From positions 1 to 35,919 of the forward strand of contig SFIS01000024.1 in NCBI GenBank assembly GCA_004555245.1: 35,919 nt of DNA, in the 5' to 3' direction. The position numbers were made by a program, and so were the translations under genes. Positions 5,951 through 14,179 of this stretch are shown piece after piece. The DNA comes from Bacteroidales bacterium. GTDB taxonomy: Bacteria; Bacteroidota; Bacteroidia; Bacteroidales; Bacteroidaceae. Within the stretch, counting starts at the first letter, position 1; each line of letters starts with the position of its first letter. The notes under the pieces are model-generated. The model had not been told where the DNA came from. It ran no database searches and saw only the letters and a list, made by a program, of their open reading frames with translations.

Positions 5951-8095
5951 TCAGTCGGCGAGGGTGAAGTCGAGCTGTCGTTTGTCGATGTTCGCGCGTG
6001 CCACCTTGATACGGATGGCGTCGCCGAGAGCGTAGCAGTTGTGGCGGCGGCGGCCGCGGAGGCAGTAGTTCTTCTCGTCAAACTCATAGTAGTCGTCCAT
6101 GAGGTCGCGCATGGGCACCAGTCCCTCGCAGTGGTTCTCGTCAATCTCGCAGTATATGCCGTATGACGCCACGCCGGAGATATGTGCGTCGAAGGTCTGT
6201 CCGAGGAATTTGCTCATGAACTCCACCATCTTGTATCTGATGGAATCCCGCTCCGCCTGTGCCGCGAGCAGTTCCATGTCGCTTGAGTGTTTGCAGAGTT
6301 CCTCGTATTTCTCCTTGCTTGCCGAGCGTCCTCCGTTCTGATATCTGGTTAGCAGGCGGTGTACCATGGTGTCGGGATAGCGGCGTATGGGTGACGTGAA
6401 GTGTGTGTAGTAGTCGAAGGCGAGGCCGTAGTGTCCGATGTTATACACGGAGTATTTCGCCTTCATCATGGCTCTGAGGGCTACTGTCTCGATGAGTTTC
6501 TGCTCCTTTTTCCCTTCCGCCTGTCCGAGGAGGTTGTTGAGCGACTTAGCCACCGCGCTCTTCGTCCCGGTAGTCTTCAGCTTGTATCCGAACTTGACGA
6601 TGAAGTCCCGGAGCGTCTCGAGTTTTGTCGGGTCTGGCAGGTCGTGTATTCTGTATGGCAGGGTCTTTGCCTTTGCGCCTTTCGCCACCTTTCCGACGCT
6701 CTCCGCCACGGTGCGGTTAGCGAGCAGCATAAACTCCTCTATGAGTTTGTTAGCCTCTTTTGAGACTTTGAAGTAGCATCGCACGGGCACGCCTTTCTCG
6801 TCGATGTCGAAGCGCATCTCCTCCCGCTGGAAGTTTATGGCTCCGTTCTTCATGCGCTGTTCGCGCAGCTGGCGTGCGAGCATCCAGAGAGTGTTGATTT
6901 CCCCGGCGTAGTCGCCCGTGTTGTTCTCTATGCGTTCCTGCGCCTCTTCGTAGGTGAAGCGTCGGTCTGACTTTATTACGGTGTGTACGAGCCTCCATTT
7001 CTTTATGTTCGCCTCGCTGTCGAGGTTGAAGATGACGGAGTATGCAAGTTTCTCTTCGTTGGGGCGGAGCGAGCAGATGAAGTTGCAGAGTCTCTCGGGC
7101 AGCATGGGTATGGTACGATCGACGAGATAAACGCTTGTCGCTCTCTGCCGTGCCTCCTTGTCGATGACGGAGCCTTCCGCCACATAATGGCTTACGTCGG
7201 CTATGTGTACGCCCACCTCATACAAGCCGTCCGGCAGGCGTCGCAAGGAGAGTGCGTCGTCAAAGTCCTTTGCGTCGTGCGGGTCGATGGTGCAGGTGAA
7301 GACGTCGCGGAAGTCCTCGCGCTCGGCGTAGTCAGCCTCCGTGATTTCAGCCGACAGTTTCTCTGCGGCGTCCTCCACGTTTTTCGGATAGGTGTATGGC
7401 AGCCCGTACTGCGCCAGGATGGCGTGCATCTCCGTGGTGTTGTCGCCTGTCTGTCCGAGTATTGCCGCCACTTCTCCTACGATATGCCCGTGTTCATCCT
7501 GCGGCCATTCCACCACCCGCACAATCACCTTGTCGTTCACCGCCGCTCTGTGCAGCAGTCGCTTCGGCACGATGATGTCTTTCGAGAGGTTCTCGCCGTC
7601 GGGGCGTACGAAAGCCACTCCGTGCTCTGTCAGCACTTTTCCGACAAACTGTGTCTTGCTTCGCTTTAGAATCTCCGTCACCACCGCCTCCTTGATATGG
7701 CGGTTGCGGCGTGCCATGAGCGTGACGCGCACGCGGTCGCCGTCGAGTGCGTACATCGAGTTGCGCTCTGCGACGAAGACCGGCGGCTGGTCGGTGCCGT
7801 CCGGCTGGAACGAGTTCTTGCCCGTGCGTTTGCGAATGAAGGTGCCTTCGAGCACCTGTCCGCTCTGGTTGAGACGGAAGGAGGTGTCGGTGACGCGTGT
7901 GAGGAAGTCGTCCCACGACAGCTCCTCAAGAATGTCGATGGCGAGCATCTTCAGCGGATGCGTATCGAGTTTCAGGTTGCGGAAGATGTCCTTCAGAGAG
8001 AATGTCTTGTTAGGTTGTCCCTGGAAAAAAGATGCCAGCAGCTCCGTCAGCTGCCTCTTGTTCATCCGTTTTCCGCCTTTTTTTGCCTTTCCCAT
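5951..8095 (-). CDS. rnr: Ribonuclease R (RNB-family 3'-5' exoribonuclease)
   Basis: A processive 3'-5' exoribonuclease that degrades structured RNA in the cytoplasm. Its 714 residues show an N-terminal winged-helix/cold-shock region (about 10-210) and the RNB catalytic domain. The metal-binding motif is TIDPHDAKDFDDALSL (D271, D274, D277, D279, D280), and SPIRRYPD occurs later. A C-terminal S1 domain follows (about 630-714, FDAHISGVASYGIYCEID). The protein ends at the S1 domain and lacks the long lysine-rich tail of E. coli RNase R; I recall this as usual in Bacteroidota. The ATG at 8095 is used; the ATG at 8065 (MNKRQLTELL) is an alternative. Its promoter occupies the same 34 bases as the promoter of the rightward operon. 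Confidence 0.96.
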   Translation of the reverse strand: MGKAKKGGKRMNKRQLTELLASFFQGQPNKTFSLKDIFRNLKLDTHPLKMLAIDILEELSWDDFLTRVTDTSFRLNQSGQVLEGTFIRKRTGKNSFQPDGTDQPPVFVAERNSMYALDGDRVRVTLMARRNRHIKEAVVTEILKRSKTQFVGKVLTEHGVAFVRPDGENLSKDIIVPKRLLHRAAVNDKVIVRVVEWPQDEHGHIVGEVAAILGQTGDNTTEMHAILAQYGLPYTYPKNVEDAAEKLSAEITEADYAEREDFRDVFTCTIDPHDAKDFDDALSLRRLPDGLYEVGVHIADVSHYVAEGSVIDKEARQRATSVYLVDRTIPMLPERLCNFICSLRPNEEKLAYSVIFNLDSEANIKKWRLVHTVIKSDRRFTYEEAQERIENNTGDYAGEINTLWMLARQLREQRMKNGAINFQREEMRFDIDEKGVPVRCYFKVSKEANKLIEEFMLLANRTVAESVGKVAKGAKAKTLPYRIHDLPDPTKLETLRDFIVKFGYKLKTTGTKSAVAKSLNNLLGQAEGKKEQKLIETVALRAMMKAKYSVYNIGHYGLAFDYYTHFTSPIRRYPDTMVHRLLTRYQNGGRSASKEKYEELCKHSSDMELLAAQAERDSIRYKMVEFMSKFLGQTFDAHISGVASYGIYCEIDENHCEGLVPMRDLMDDYYEFDEKNYCLRGRRRHNCYALGDAIRIKVARANIDKRQLDFTLAD

Positions 8096-8115
8096 AGTCT
8101 TTTGTATTTATGTTG

Positions 8116-8149
8116 TTGCAAAGTAACAAAATATTTTGTACCTTTGCAA
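8116..8149. promoter_or_regulatory. Overlapping divergent promoters for rnr and the rightward lipid operon
   Basis: Plus strand: TTG at 8116-8118, 20 bases, TACCTTTG at 8139-8146. Minus strand: TTG at 8149-8147, 20 bases, TTACTTTG at 8126-8119. Both fit the Bacteroidota TTG-N19-21-TAnnTTTG pattern (one mismatch on the minus strand). The whole element is a near-perfect palindrome with TTGCAAAG/CTTTGCAA ends and ACAAAATATTTTGT at the centre. Confidence 0.7.
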
Positions 8150-8279
8150 ACGTGTTTCATGAATTTTTTGTTAATTATTTCATTTTAACTGTTTGAACAG
8201 CCGCACCCTGCCACGAGTGGCCTGCGGTGCGGGCGGTGTCGGCAGACGCGGCACAGTGTCCGTAAAAGACGTGTCAGAT

Positions 8280-9290
8280 ATGAGAATACTGCTTACCGGA
8301 GGTTCCGGATTCATAGGCTCGCACGCCGCCGAGGCGATGCTCGGCCGCGGTTGGGAGGTATGGTGTGCCGTGCGCCGCACGAGTTCGCGGAGGTTTCTGG
8401 GCGACAGCCGTCTCCACCTTCTCGAGACGGACTTTGAGGACGAGGCGGCAATGGAGGCCGCCCTGCAGGGGCTGCGCTTCGATGCCGTGGTGCATGCCGC
8501 CGGCGCTACGAAATGCGTCCGCAAGTCAGACTTCCACCGCCACAACACGCTGCTCACCGCCCGTCTCGTCAGCGTGCTGCAGCGTCTCGCCCTCCGGGAC
8601 GGCGCTTCGGAGTGCGAAAGCCGTCTGCCGCGCTTCGTCTTCCTCAGTTCCCTGTCCGCCATCAACAGCATCGAGGGCGAGGCGCTGGGCAAGCCCACCG
8701 CCTACGGAGCGTCGAAGCGCGAGGCGGAGAAGATTGTCGAGGCGTGCCGGCTGCCCTGGGTCATACTGCGTCCGACGGGGGTCTATGGTCCGCGCGAGCG
8801 CGACTATCTCATGATGGTGCAGACGTTGTGCCGCCACATCGACTTCGCCGCCGGCTTCTCGCCCCAGCACATCACGTTCGTATATGTCACGGATGTCGTG
8901 CAGGCCATCATGCGCGCCATAGAGGGGAAGGCGGAGGACGTCACGGGACACATCTTCACGCTGTCTGACGGCGAGACCTACACCTCGCGCGACTTCTCGC
9001 GCCTCATCGCCGGCGAGTTGTCGGCGCTGAAGGGCTCGCGCCACCGCGTACTGCGTGTCACAGCCCCGCTCTTCGTCCTGCGCGCCGTCTGCCGGTGCGG
9101 CGACATCTTCATGCGCGTCACGGGAAAGGCGGTGACGCTGAACAACGACAAATACAACATCCTCAGCCAGAGAGACTGGCGTTGCGACATCTCCGCCTCG
9201 CGGCGCCTGCTCGGCTTCCGCCCCGAGGTGAAGCTCGCCGAGGGGGTGCGCCGCACCGTGCGGTGGTACAGGCAGAACGGGTGGATATGA
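8280..9290 (+). CDS. NAD(P)-dependent epimerase/dehydratase-family reductase (candidate 3-ketosphinganine/ceramide reductase)
   Basis: An extended short-chain dehydrogenase of 336 residues. The N-terminal Rossmann motif is TGGSGFIG (6-13). The catalytic S-Y-K set is visible as SSLSA (123-127) and YGASK with Y142 and K146. The ATG at 8280 starts directly at the nucleotide-binding strand (MRILLTGG). The longer frame from the TTG at 8193 adds 29 untypical residues. The consensus promoter at 8116-8146 leaves a leader of about 125 bases. Extended SDRs act on nucleotide sugars, sterols or lipid ketones, so the fold alone does not give the substrate. The neighbours (PAP2, GT4, ceramide-synthase-like GNAT) suggest keto-sphingolipid reduction, as reported for SDR proteins in Bacteroides and Caulobacter sphingolipid synthesis. 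That role is inference; sugar epimerisation remains possible. Confidence 0.8.
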   Translation: MRILLTGGSGFIGSHAAEAMLGRGWEVWCAVRRTSSRRFLGDSRLHLLETDFEDEAAMEAALQGLRFDAVVHAAGATKCVRKSDFHRHNTLLTARLVSVLQRLALRDGASECESRLPRFVFLSSLSAINSIEGEALGKPTAYGASKREAEKIVEACRLPWVILRPTGVYGPRERDYLMMVQTLCRHIDFAAGFSPQHITFVYVTDVVQAIMRAIEGKAEDVTGHIFTLSDGETYTSRDFSRLIAGELSALKGSRHRVLRVTAPLFVLRAVCRCGDIFMRVTGKAVTLNNDKYNILSQRDWRCDISASRRLLGFRPEVKLAEGVRRTVRWYRQNGWI

Positions 9291-9324
9291 CCGCCGCCCC
9301 CCTCCTGCCCCACATCAAAAACAA

Positions 9325-10293
9325 ATGCCAATGTCTGTAAAAAACATCTTCACCATAGAGGCGCGCCCCGTCAAGGGACCCCTCATCCACGAGTGGGTGA
9401 TCTACGCCTACGCCCTTCTCACCCTCTGCATCGTGCTTGTCTGCTCGACGAGCTATCCCGACCCGGAGGCTATGGTATGGACCCGCGTGCGACTTGTCAC
9501 CGTGACGCTCGCCCTCTGGGGGCTCTACCGCCTCGTCCCCTGCCCCATGACGATGGCGGTGAGAGTGATGGCGCAGATTGTGCTGCTCGGCGAGTGGTAT
9601 CCCGACACATACGCCCTCAACCGCATCCTGCCCAACTTCGACCCTCTCGTGGCAGGATGGGAACACGCCGTCTTCGCATCGCAGCCCGCCATCCTCTTCA
9701 GCGAGACGATGCCGTGGTGGTGGTTCTCCGAACTCATGTACCTCGGCTACGGCTCATACTATTTCATGTCCGTCATCATCCCGATGCTGTTCTTCTTCAG
9801 ATACTACGACAAGTTTGTGGAGACGACAGGCATCGTCATCACGTCGTTCTTCCTCTTCTATCTCATCTACGTCATCTTCCCCGTTGCCGGGCCGCAGTAC
9901 TATTTCCAGGCGATAGGCGTGGAGAACGCCCTGGCGGGTGTCTTCCCCGATGTCGGCACACACTTCACCACGCATCTTGAATGCCTGCCCCTGCCCGGCG
10001 ATGACGGTCCCTTCCGCGCCTTGGTGCAGGTGGCGCACGACGCAGGCGAACGCCCCACGGCGGCGTTCCCCTCAAGCCATGTCGGCATAGCCACCGTGCT
10101 CTTGCTGCTCGGCGCGCGATACTGCCGCATGAGACACAGCTACGACGTCCTCAAATGGTTTCTGCCGCTATACATACTGCTCTTCTTCTCGACAGTATAT
10201 ATCAAGGCGCACTACGCCATCGACGCCATAGGAGGGCTTGTCGCCGGCACGGTGTTCTACTTCATCCTCTCACAACTATTCGGAAAAAGATGA
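9325..10293 (+). CDS. PAP2-superfamily membrane protein (inositolphosphoceramide-synthase-like)
   Basis: A 322-residue polytopic inner-membrane protein with about six hydrophobic segments. The PAP2 catalytic motifs are AFPSSH (H252, C2) and KAHYAID (H296 and D300, C3). The classical C1 motif KxxxxxxRP is not seen, and the C3 arginine is replaced (STVYIKAH instead of SR). This pattern resembles the PAP2_3/Aur1-like branch that transfers phospho-head groups onto ceramide, rather than soluble-substrate phosphatases. The role could be lipid phosphate phosphatase or sphingolipid head-group transferase; the neighbours favour the latter. The stop codon overlaps the next start (ATGA at 10290-10293), so translation of the two is coupled. 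The ATG at 9331 is an alternative start two codons later. Confidence 0.8.
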   Translation: MPMSVKNIFTIEARPVKGPLIHEWVIYAYALLTLCIVLVCSTSYPDPEAMVWTRVRLVTVTLALWGLYRLVPCPMTMAVRVMAQIVLLGEWYPDTYALNRILPNFDPLVAGWEHAVFASQPAILFSETMPWWWFSELMYLGYGSYYFMSVIIPMLFFFRYYDKFVETTGIVITSFFLFYLIYVIFPVAGPQYYFQAIGVENALAGVFPDVGTHFTTHLECLPLPGDDGPFRALVQVAHDAGERPTAAFPSSHVGIATVLLLLGARYCRMRHSYDVLKWFLPLYILLFFSTVYIKAHYAIDAIGGLVAGTVFYFILSQLFGKR

Positions 10294-11363
10294 AAATAGC
10301 CTTCGACGCAAAACGCTACTATCACAACAACACGGGTCTGGGCAACTACTCGCGCACCATCGTCGGCGGCCTGCAACGGCTCTATCCCGACAACAGCTAC
10401 GTGCTCTACGACGCACGCACGCTGCCGCGCACCTTCTCTCTCGCACACCGGGCGAGGCGCGAGGGCTGCGACATCTTCCACGGCCTGTCCAACGAGCTGC
10501 CGCTGCGGCTGCCGGACAGCATGCCCACCGTAGTAACCATGCACGACGTGGCGTGGCGCACCTTCCCCGACATGTATCATGCCGCCGACCGCGTCATCTA
10601 CGACTTCAAGTATGGCAGGGCCTGCCGCAACGCCACGCATGTCATCGCCATCTCCGAATCCACCAAGCGCGACGTGATGCGCTTCTACGGCGTGCCGGAA
10701 GAGAACATCAGCGTCATCTACCAGCCCGTGCAGGAGTTCTACTACACACCGCTGTCTGCCGACGAGGCTGAGACAGCCGTCAGCAACCGTTTCGGCGGCT
10801 CGCTGCCCGACGACTTCATCCTGTACGTCGGCTCCATCAACTCGCGCAAGAACCTCATCGCCGTCATCGACGCCCTCGCCATGCTAAAACCCGACAACCG
10901 CCCCTTCCTCCTCGTTGTAGGCAACGGCAGAGCCTACCGCACCCTCGTCGAGCAGCGCATCGAGCAGTACGGGCTGCGGAACAGCGTCGCCATAGCGACG
11001 GACATACACAACAACACGCTGCTGCAGGCTCTCTACGCCAAGGCGCGCCTCTTCGTCTATCCCTCATTCTACGAAGGCTTCGGCCTGCCCGTCGTAGAAG
11101 CCGCACTGCAACAGACACCCGTCATCACCACGACAGTATCGTCGCTGCCAGAAGCCGCCGGACCGGACGCCTGCCTCATCAACCCACACAGCAGCTGCGC
11201 AGCCGAACAGATGGCACACCACATCGCCAGGCTGACAGCCGACGACAGCCTGAACAGACACACCGGCAAGGCTATGGAACAATACGCCCGGACACACTTC
11301 GACCCCACAATGCTCACACACCGGATGATGCACCTGTACAGACGCCTCACAGAAAACTGCTGA
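10290..11363 (+). CDS. GT4-family glycosyltransferase
   Basis: A 357-residue GT-B glycosyltransferase of family 4. The N-terminal domain opens MKIAFDAKRYYHNNTGLGNY with the glycine-rich acceptor-side loop. The C-terminal donor domain has the E-x7-E motif in EGFGLPVVEA (E262, E270). These enzymes transfer sugar from a nucleotide donor with retention, at the cytoplasmic face of the membrane. The longer open frame from 10155 starts inside the PAP2 gene in another frame, so the ATG at 10290 is correct. The four-base overlap with the PAP2 gene and the GNAT gene 33 bases later suggest a lipid acceptor. Glycosylation of ceramide, as by GT4 galactosylceramide synthase in B. fragilis, is a possible role. 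Donor and acceptor cannot be read from the sequence. Confidence 0.88.
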   Translation: MKIAFDAKRYYHNNTGLGNYSRTIVGGLQRLYPDNSYVLYDARTLPRTFSLAHRARREGCDIFHGLSNELPLRLPDSMPTVVTMHDVAWRTFPDMYHAADRVIYDFKYGRACRNATHVIAISESTKRDVMRFYGVPEENISVIYQPVQEFYYTPLSADEAETAVSNRFGGSLPDDFILYVGSINSRKNLIAVIDALAMLKPDNRPFLLVVGNGRAYRTLVEQRIEQYGLRNSVAIATDIHNNTLLQALYAKARLFVYPSFYEGFGLPVVEAALQQTPVITTTVSSLPEAAGPDACLINPHSSCAAEQMAHHIARLTADDSLNRHTGKAMEQYARTHFDPTMLTHRMMHLYRRLTENC

Positions 11364-11396
11364 ACACAACAGACAACATACAAACCACAACACTAC

Positions 11397-12536
11397 ATGT
11401 CAGACATTATTATAAAAGAGGTGAAGACAAAAAAGGACCTCGACCGTTTCATACAATTCAACTACGACCTATACAAAGGCAACGACTGCGCCGTGCCAGA
11501 ACTCTACACCGACCTCAAGGCCACTTTCTCGCCGGAGAAGAACGCCTCACTCGAATTCTGCGACTTCCGCCTCTTCACCGCCGAACGCGACGGGAAGACC
11601 GTCGGACGCGTCGCCGCCATCATCAACAGACGCGCCAACGAGACCTGGAACACACGCAACGTGCGCTTCGGATGGATTGACTTCATCGACGACTACAACG
11701 TCAGCGCAATGCTGCTCGACACCGTAGCGCAATGGGGAAAGGCGCAGGGGATGGACACCATGCAGGGGCCTATGGGATTCATCGACTTCGACCGAGAGGG
11801 CATGCTCATAGAAGGATTCGACAGAATAGGCACCATGTCAACTCATTACAACTACCCCTACTATCCCGAACACATGGAACGATACGGGCTGGAGAAGGAA
11901 ATAGACTGGATGGAAAGGAAAGTGATGGCACCGGCAGAGGTGCCGGAGAAATTCGCGCGAATAGCGCAGATTGCCGCAAAACGCTCAAACCTGCACATCA
12001 AGAAGCTCAAGAGCATGAAAGAAGTGCACGAGAAGGGCTACGGAAAGAAAATCTTCGACCTCATCAACGAGAGCTACGCGCCGCTGTTCGGATATTCGCG
12101 CCTCAGCGACAAGAAGATACAGCAGCTCATCGACACATACCTCCCCCTCATCGACCTGCGCATGCAGACACTCATCATGAACGAGAAAGAAGAGCTGGTC
12201 TGTGTCGGCCTCTCCATGCCAAGCATCGTACACGCCCTGCAGAAATCCGGAGGAAAGCTCTTCCCCTTCGGATGGTGGCACCTGCTGAAGTCCCTGAAAT
12301 GGAAACACGAAGACTGTGTAGAGCTGCTCCTTGTAGCCGTGCGCCCCGACTATCAGGGCAAGGGTGTCAACGCCATGCTCTTCAACGACCTCATACCCAT
12401 CTACGCCAAGATGGGTTTCAAATGGGCAGAGACAAACCCGCAGCTCGAGGACAACTTCCAGTCTGCCGCACAATGGGAGTATCTCGAGAATGAAGTCATA
12501 AAGCGCCGGCGCTGCTTCCACATGCCTCTCGGCTGA
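11397..12536 (+). CDS. GNAT-fold acyltransferase, candidate bacterial ceramide synthase
   Basis: The 379-residue protein has a C-terminal GNAT acyl-CoA-binding motif (VRPDYQGKGV, about 315-324). A conserved central segment reads GPMGFIDFDREGMLIEGFD (124-142), followed by YNYPYYPEHMERYG. It is about twice the size of a simple acetyltransferase and matches, from memory, the YghO-like group that includes the bacterial ceramide synthase of Caulobacter, which N-acylates a sphingoid base. No membrane segment is evident. It follows the GT4 gene by 33 bases. The ceramide-synthase call rests on family resemblance and neighbourhood. If wrong, it is a GNAT protein of unknown substrate. Confidence 0.72.
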   Translation: MSDIIIKEVKTKKDLDRFIQFNYDLYKGNDCAVPELYTDLKATFSPEKNASLEFCDFRLFTAERDGKTVGRVAAIINRRANETWNTRNVRFGWIDFIDDYNVSAMLLDTVAQWGKAQGMDTMQGPMGFIDFDREGMLIEGFDRIGTMSTHYNYPYYPEHMERYGLEKEIDWMERKVMAPAEVPEKFARIAQIAAKRSNLHIKKLKSMKEVHEKGYGKKIFDLINESYAPLFGYSRLSDKKIQQLIDTYLPLIDLRMQTLIMNEKEELVCVGLSMPSIVHALQKSGGKLFPFGWWHLLKSLKWKHEDCVELLLVAVRPDYQGKGVNAMLFNDLIPIYAKMGFKWAETNPQLEDNFQSAAQWEYLENEVIKRRRCFHMPLG

Positions 12537-12596
12537 TTTCAGACATCAAGACATCCGGTTTCCGCCGTCCAAACCTCCAAAGACGCCCACCCTGCC

Positions 12597-14129
12597 ATGA
12601 CCATCCTCGCCATCACAACAGACGCATGGCTCACACTCGCCATAGTCCTCGCACTCTTCGCCTCGCTGTCGCTCACGCGCATACGCACCGAGGCGGCATT
12701 CCTCTACGCCATCGCCGCCCTCTTCGTCACCGGCATCCTCGACGCGAAAGAGGCTTTCGGAGGCTTCAGCTCTGAATCCGTCATCGTCGTCGCAGTGCTA
12801 TACATCGTCATCGCCGGCATGACATACACCGGCGTCCTCAACCTCATCGTGCGATACCTCATGGGCACACCGCGCACTCTCTCGCGCGCCATGGTGCGCC
12901 TCATGCTGCCCGTCGCCGCCCTGAGCTCCGTGCTGTCGAACACCACAGTCGTCGCCCTCTTCGTCAACGTAGTGAAGATATGGTCGCGGAAACTGAACAT
13001 CCCGCCGTCAAAACTGCTCATACCGCTATCCTACGCCTCGTGCATGGGAGGCGTATGCACACTCGTCGGCACTCCGCCCAACCTCATCATCAGCGGCCTC
13101 TACACCGACGCCACAGGCACACCGCTAAGCATACTCACACCCACCGTCAGCGGACTGTTCTGCCTCGCGGCAGGCATAGCGACACTCGTCATCATGCAAC
13201 GCCTGCTGCCCGTCAGGCAGTCGCCACTCGACAACGCAGCGGCGGAAGACTATACCGCCGAACTCAGCATAGCGTCAGACAACCCCAACATCGGCATGAC
13301 ATACAGCGAAGCCGGCATCCTGAAACCTGCCGACGGCACAGCAGAGACTGTCACGCCGCTCGCCGTGAAACGCTTCGACAACATCATCGAGACGGACGAC
13401 ATCCCCGAAAGTTTCGTCATGGGAGGCGACCGCCTCATCGTGACCGGTTCGACAGACAGCATCGTCAGCCTATGCCGACGATACGGGCTGCGCAACGAAT
13501 ATCTCAGCGGCGTCATGGCAAGCGAGGGACTGCCGAAAGGCGTGCGCGGCGCCGTCGCAGCAATGATTGTCATGGTGGCGATGGTTGCACTCTCAGCCTG
13601 CGGCGTCATGTCGCTCTTGCAGGCGTGCGTCATCGCAGCGATAGCCGTGACAGCGCTGCGCCTATGCTCCATCAGCCAGGCGATGGACAGCATCGACTTC
13701 AACATCCTCATCGTCTTCGCTGGAAGCGTCTGCATCGGAAAGGCCATCGAGAGCACGGGGCTGGCTGACCTGCTCGCACAGAACCTCCTCGACATCTGCG
13801 GACCTAACCCCATCATCGTGCTCACGGCGATATGCCTCGTAGGCACCTTCGTCACAGAGTTCATCTCAAACACTGCCGCCGGAGCGATGTTCTTCCCCAT
13901 CGCCATGTCTGCGGCACAGTCTCTCGGCGCCAACCCGCTAACCTTCTGCGTCGCACTGATGGTCAGCGTCTCGTCAAGCTTCGCCACCCCGATAGGCTCG
14001 CCGACACACATGCTCGTCTATGTTCCGGGAGGCTACCGCTTCTCTGACTTCGCACGCATCGGCATTGTGATGAACCTTGTCATCCTCGCGGCAAACATCT
14101 TCATCACCACGCTCGTCTTCCCGCTGTAA
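12597..14129 (+). CDS. DASS/SLC13-type anion transporter with central RCK-C-like domain
   Basis: A 510-residue inner-membrane sodium:anion symporter of the divalent-anion group. Each half of the transport fold carries an SNT motif (114-116 in LSNTTVVALF, 424-426 in ISNTAAGAMFF). Substrate loops GTPPNLIISG (from 158) and ATPIGSPTHMLVY follow. A soluble insert at about 215-310 contains one RCK/TrkA-C-like segment (DIPESFVMGGDRLIVTG), whereas many relatives have two. Family substrates include sulfate, phosphate and di/tricarboxylates; none can be assigned here. It starts 60 bases after the GNAT gene with no terminator between, so it may be in the same transcript. It ends 50 bases before the sensor gene. 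Confidence 0.88.
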   Translation: MTILAITTDAWLTLAIVLALFASLSLTRIRTEAAFLYAIAALFVTGILDAKEAFGGFSSESVIVVAVLYIVIAGMTYTGVLNLIVRYLMGTPRTLSRAMVRLMLPVAALSSVLSNTTVVALFVNVVKIWSRKLNIPPSKLLIPLSYASCMGGVCTLVGTPPNLIISGLYTDATGTPLSILTPTVSGLFCLAAGIATLVIMQRLLPVRQSPLDNAAAEDYTAELSIASDNPNIGMTYSEAGILKPADGTAETVTPLAVKRFDNIIETDDIPESFVMGGDRLIVTGSTDSIVSLCRRYGLRNEYLSGVMASEGLPKGVRGAVAAMIVMVAMVALSACGVMSLLQACVIAAIAVTALRLCSISQAMDSIDFNILIVFAGSVCIGKAIESTGLADLLAQNLLDICGPNPIIVLTAICLVGTFVTEFISNTAAGAMFFPIAMSAAQSLGANPLTFCVALMVSVSSSFATPIGSPTHMLVYVPGGYRFSDFARIGIVMNLVILAANIFITTLVFPL

Positions 14130-14179
14130 GAGACCTGTGACACACCGGGCCACATTCTACAACTTAAATACCAACGATT

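Noticed and set aside
8193..8279. Longer start (TTG) for the epimerase-family gene
   Set aside because: The extra 29 residues precede the nucleotide-binding strand and look non-protein; ATG at 8280 gives the standard N-terminus.
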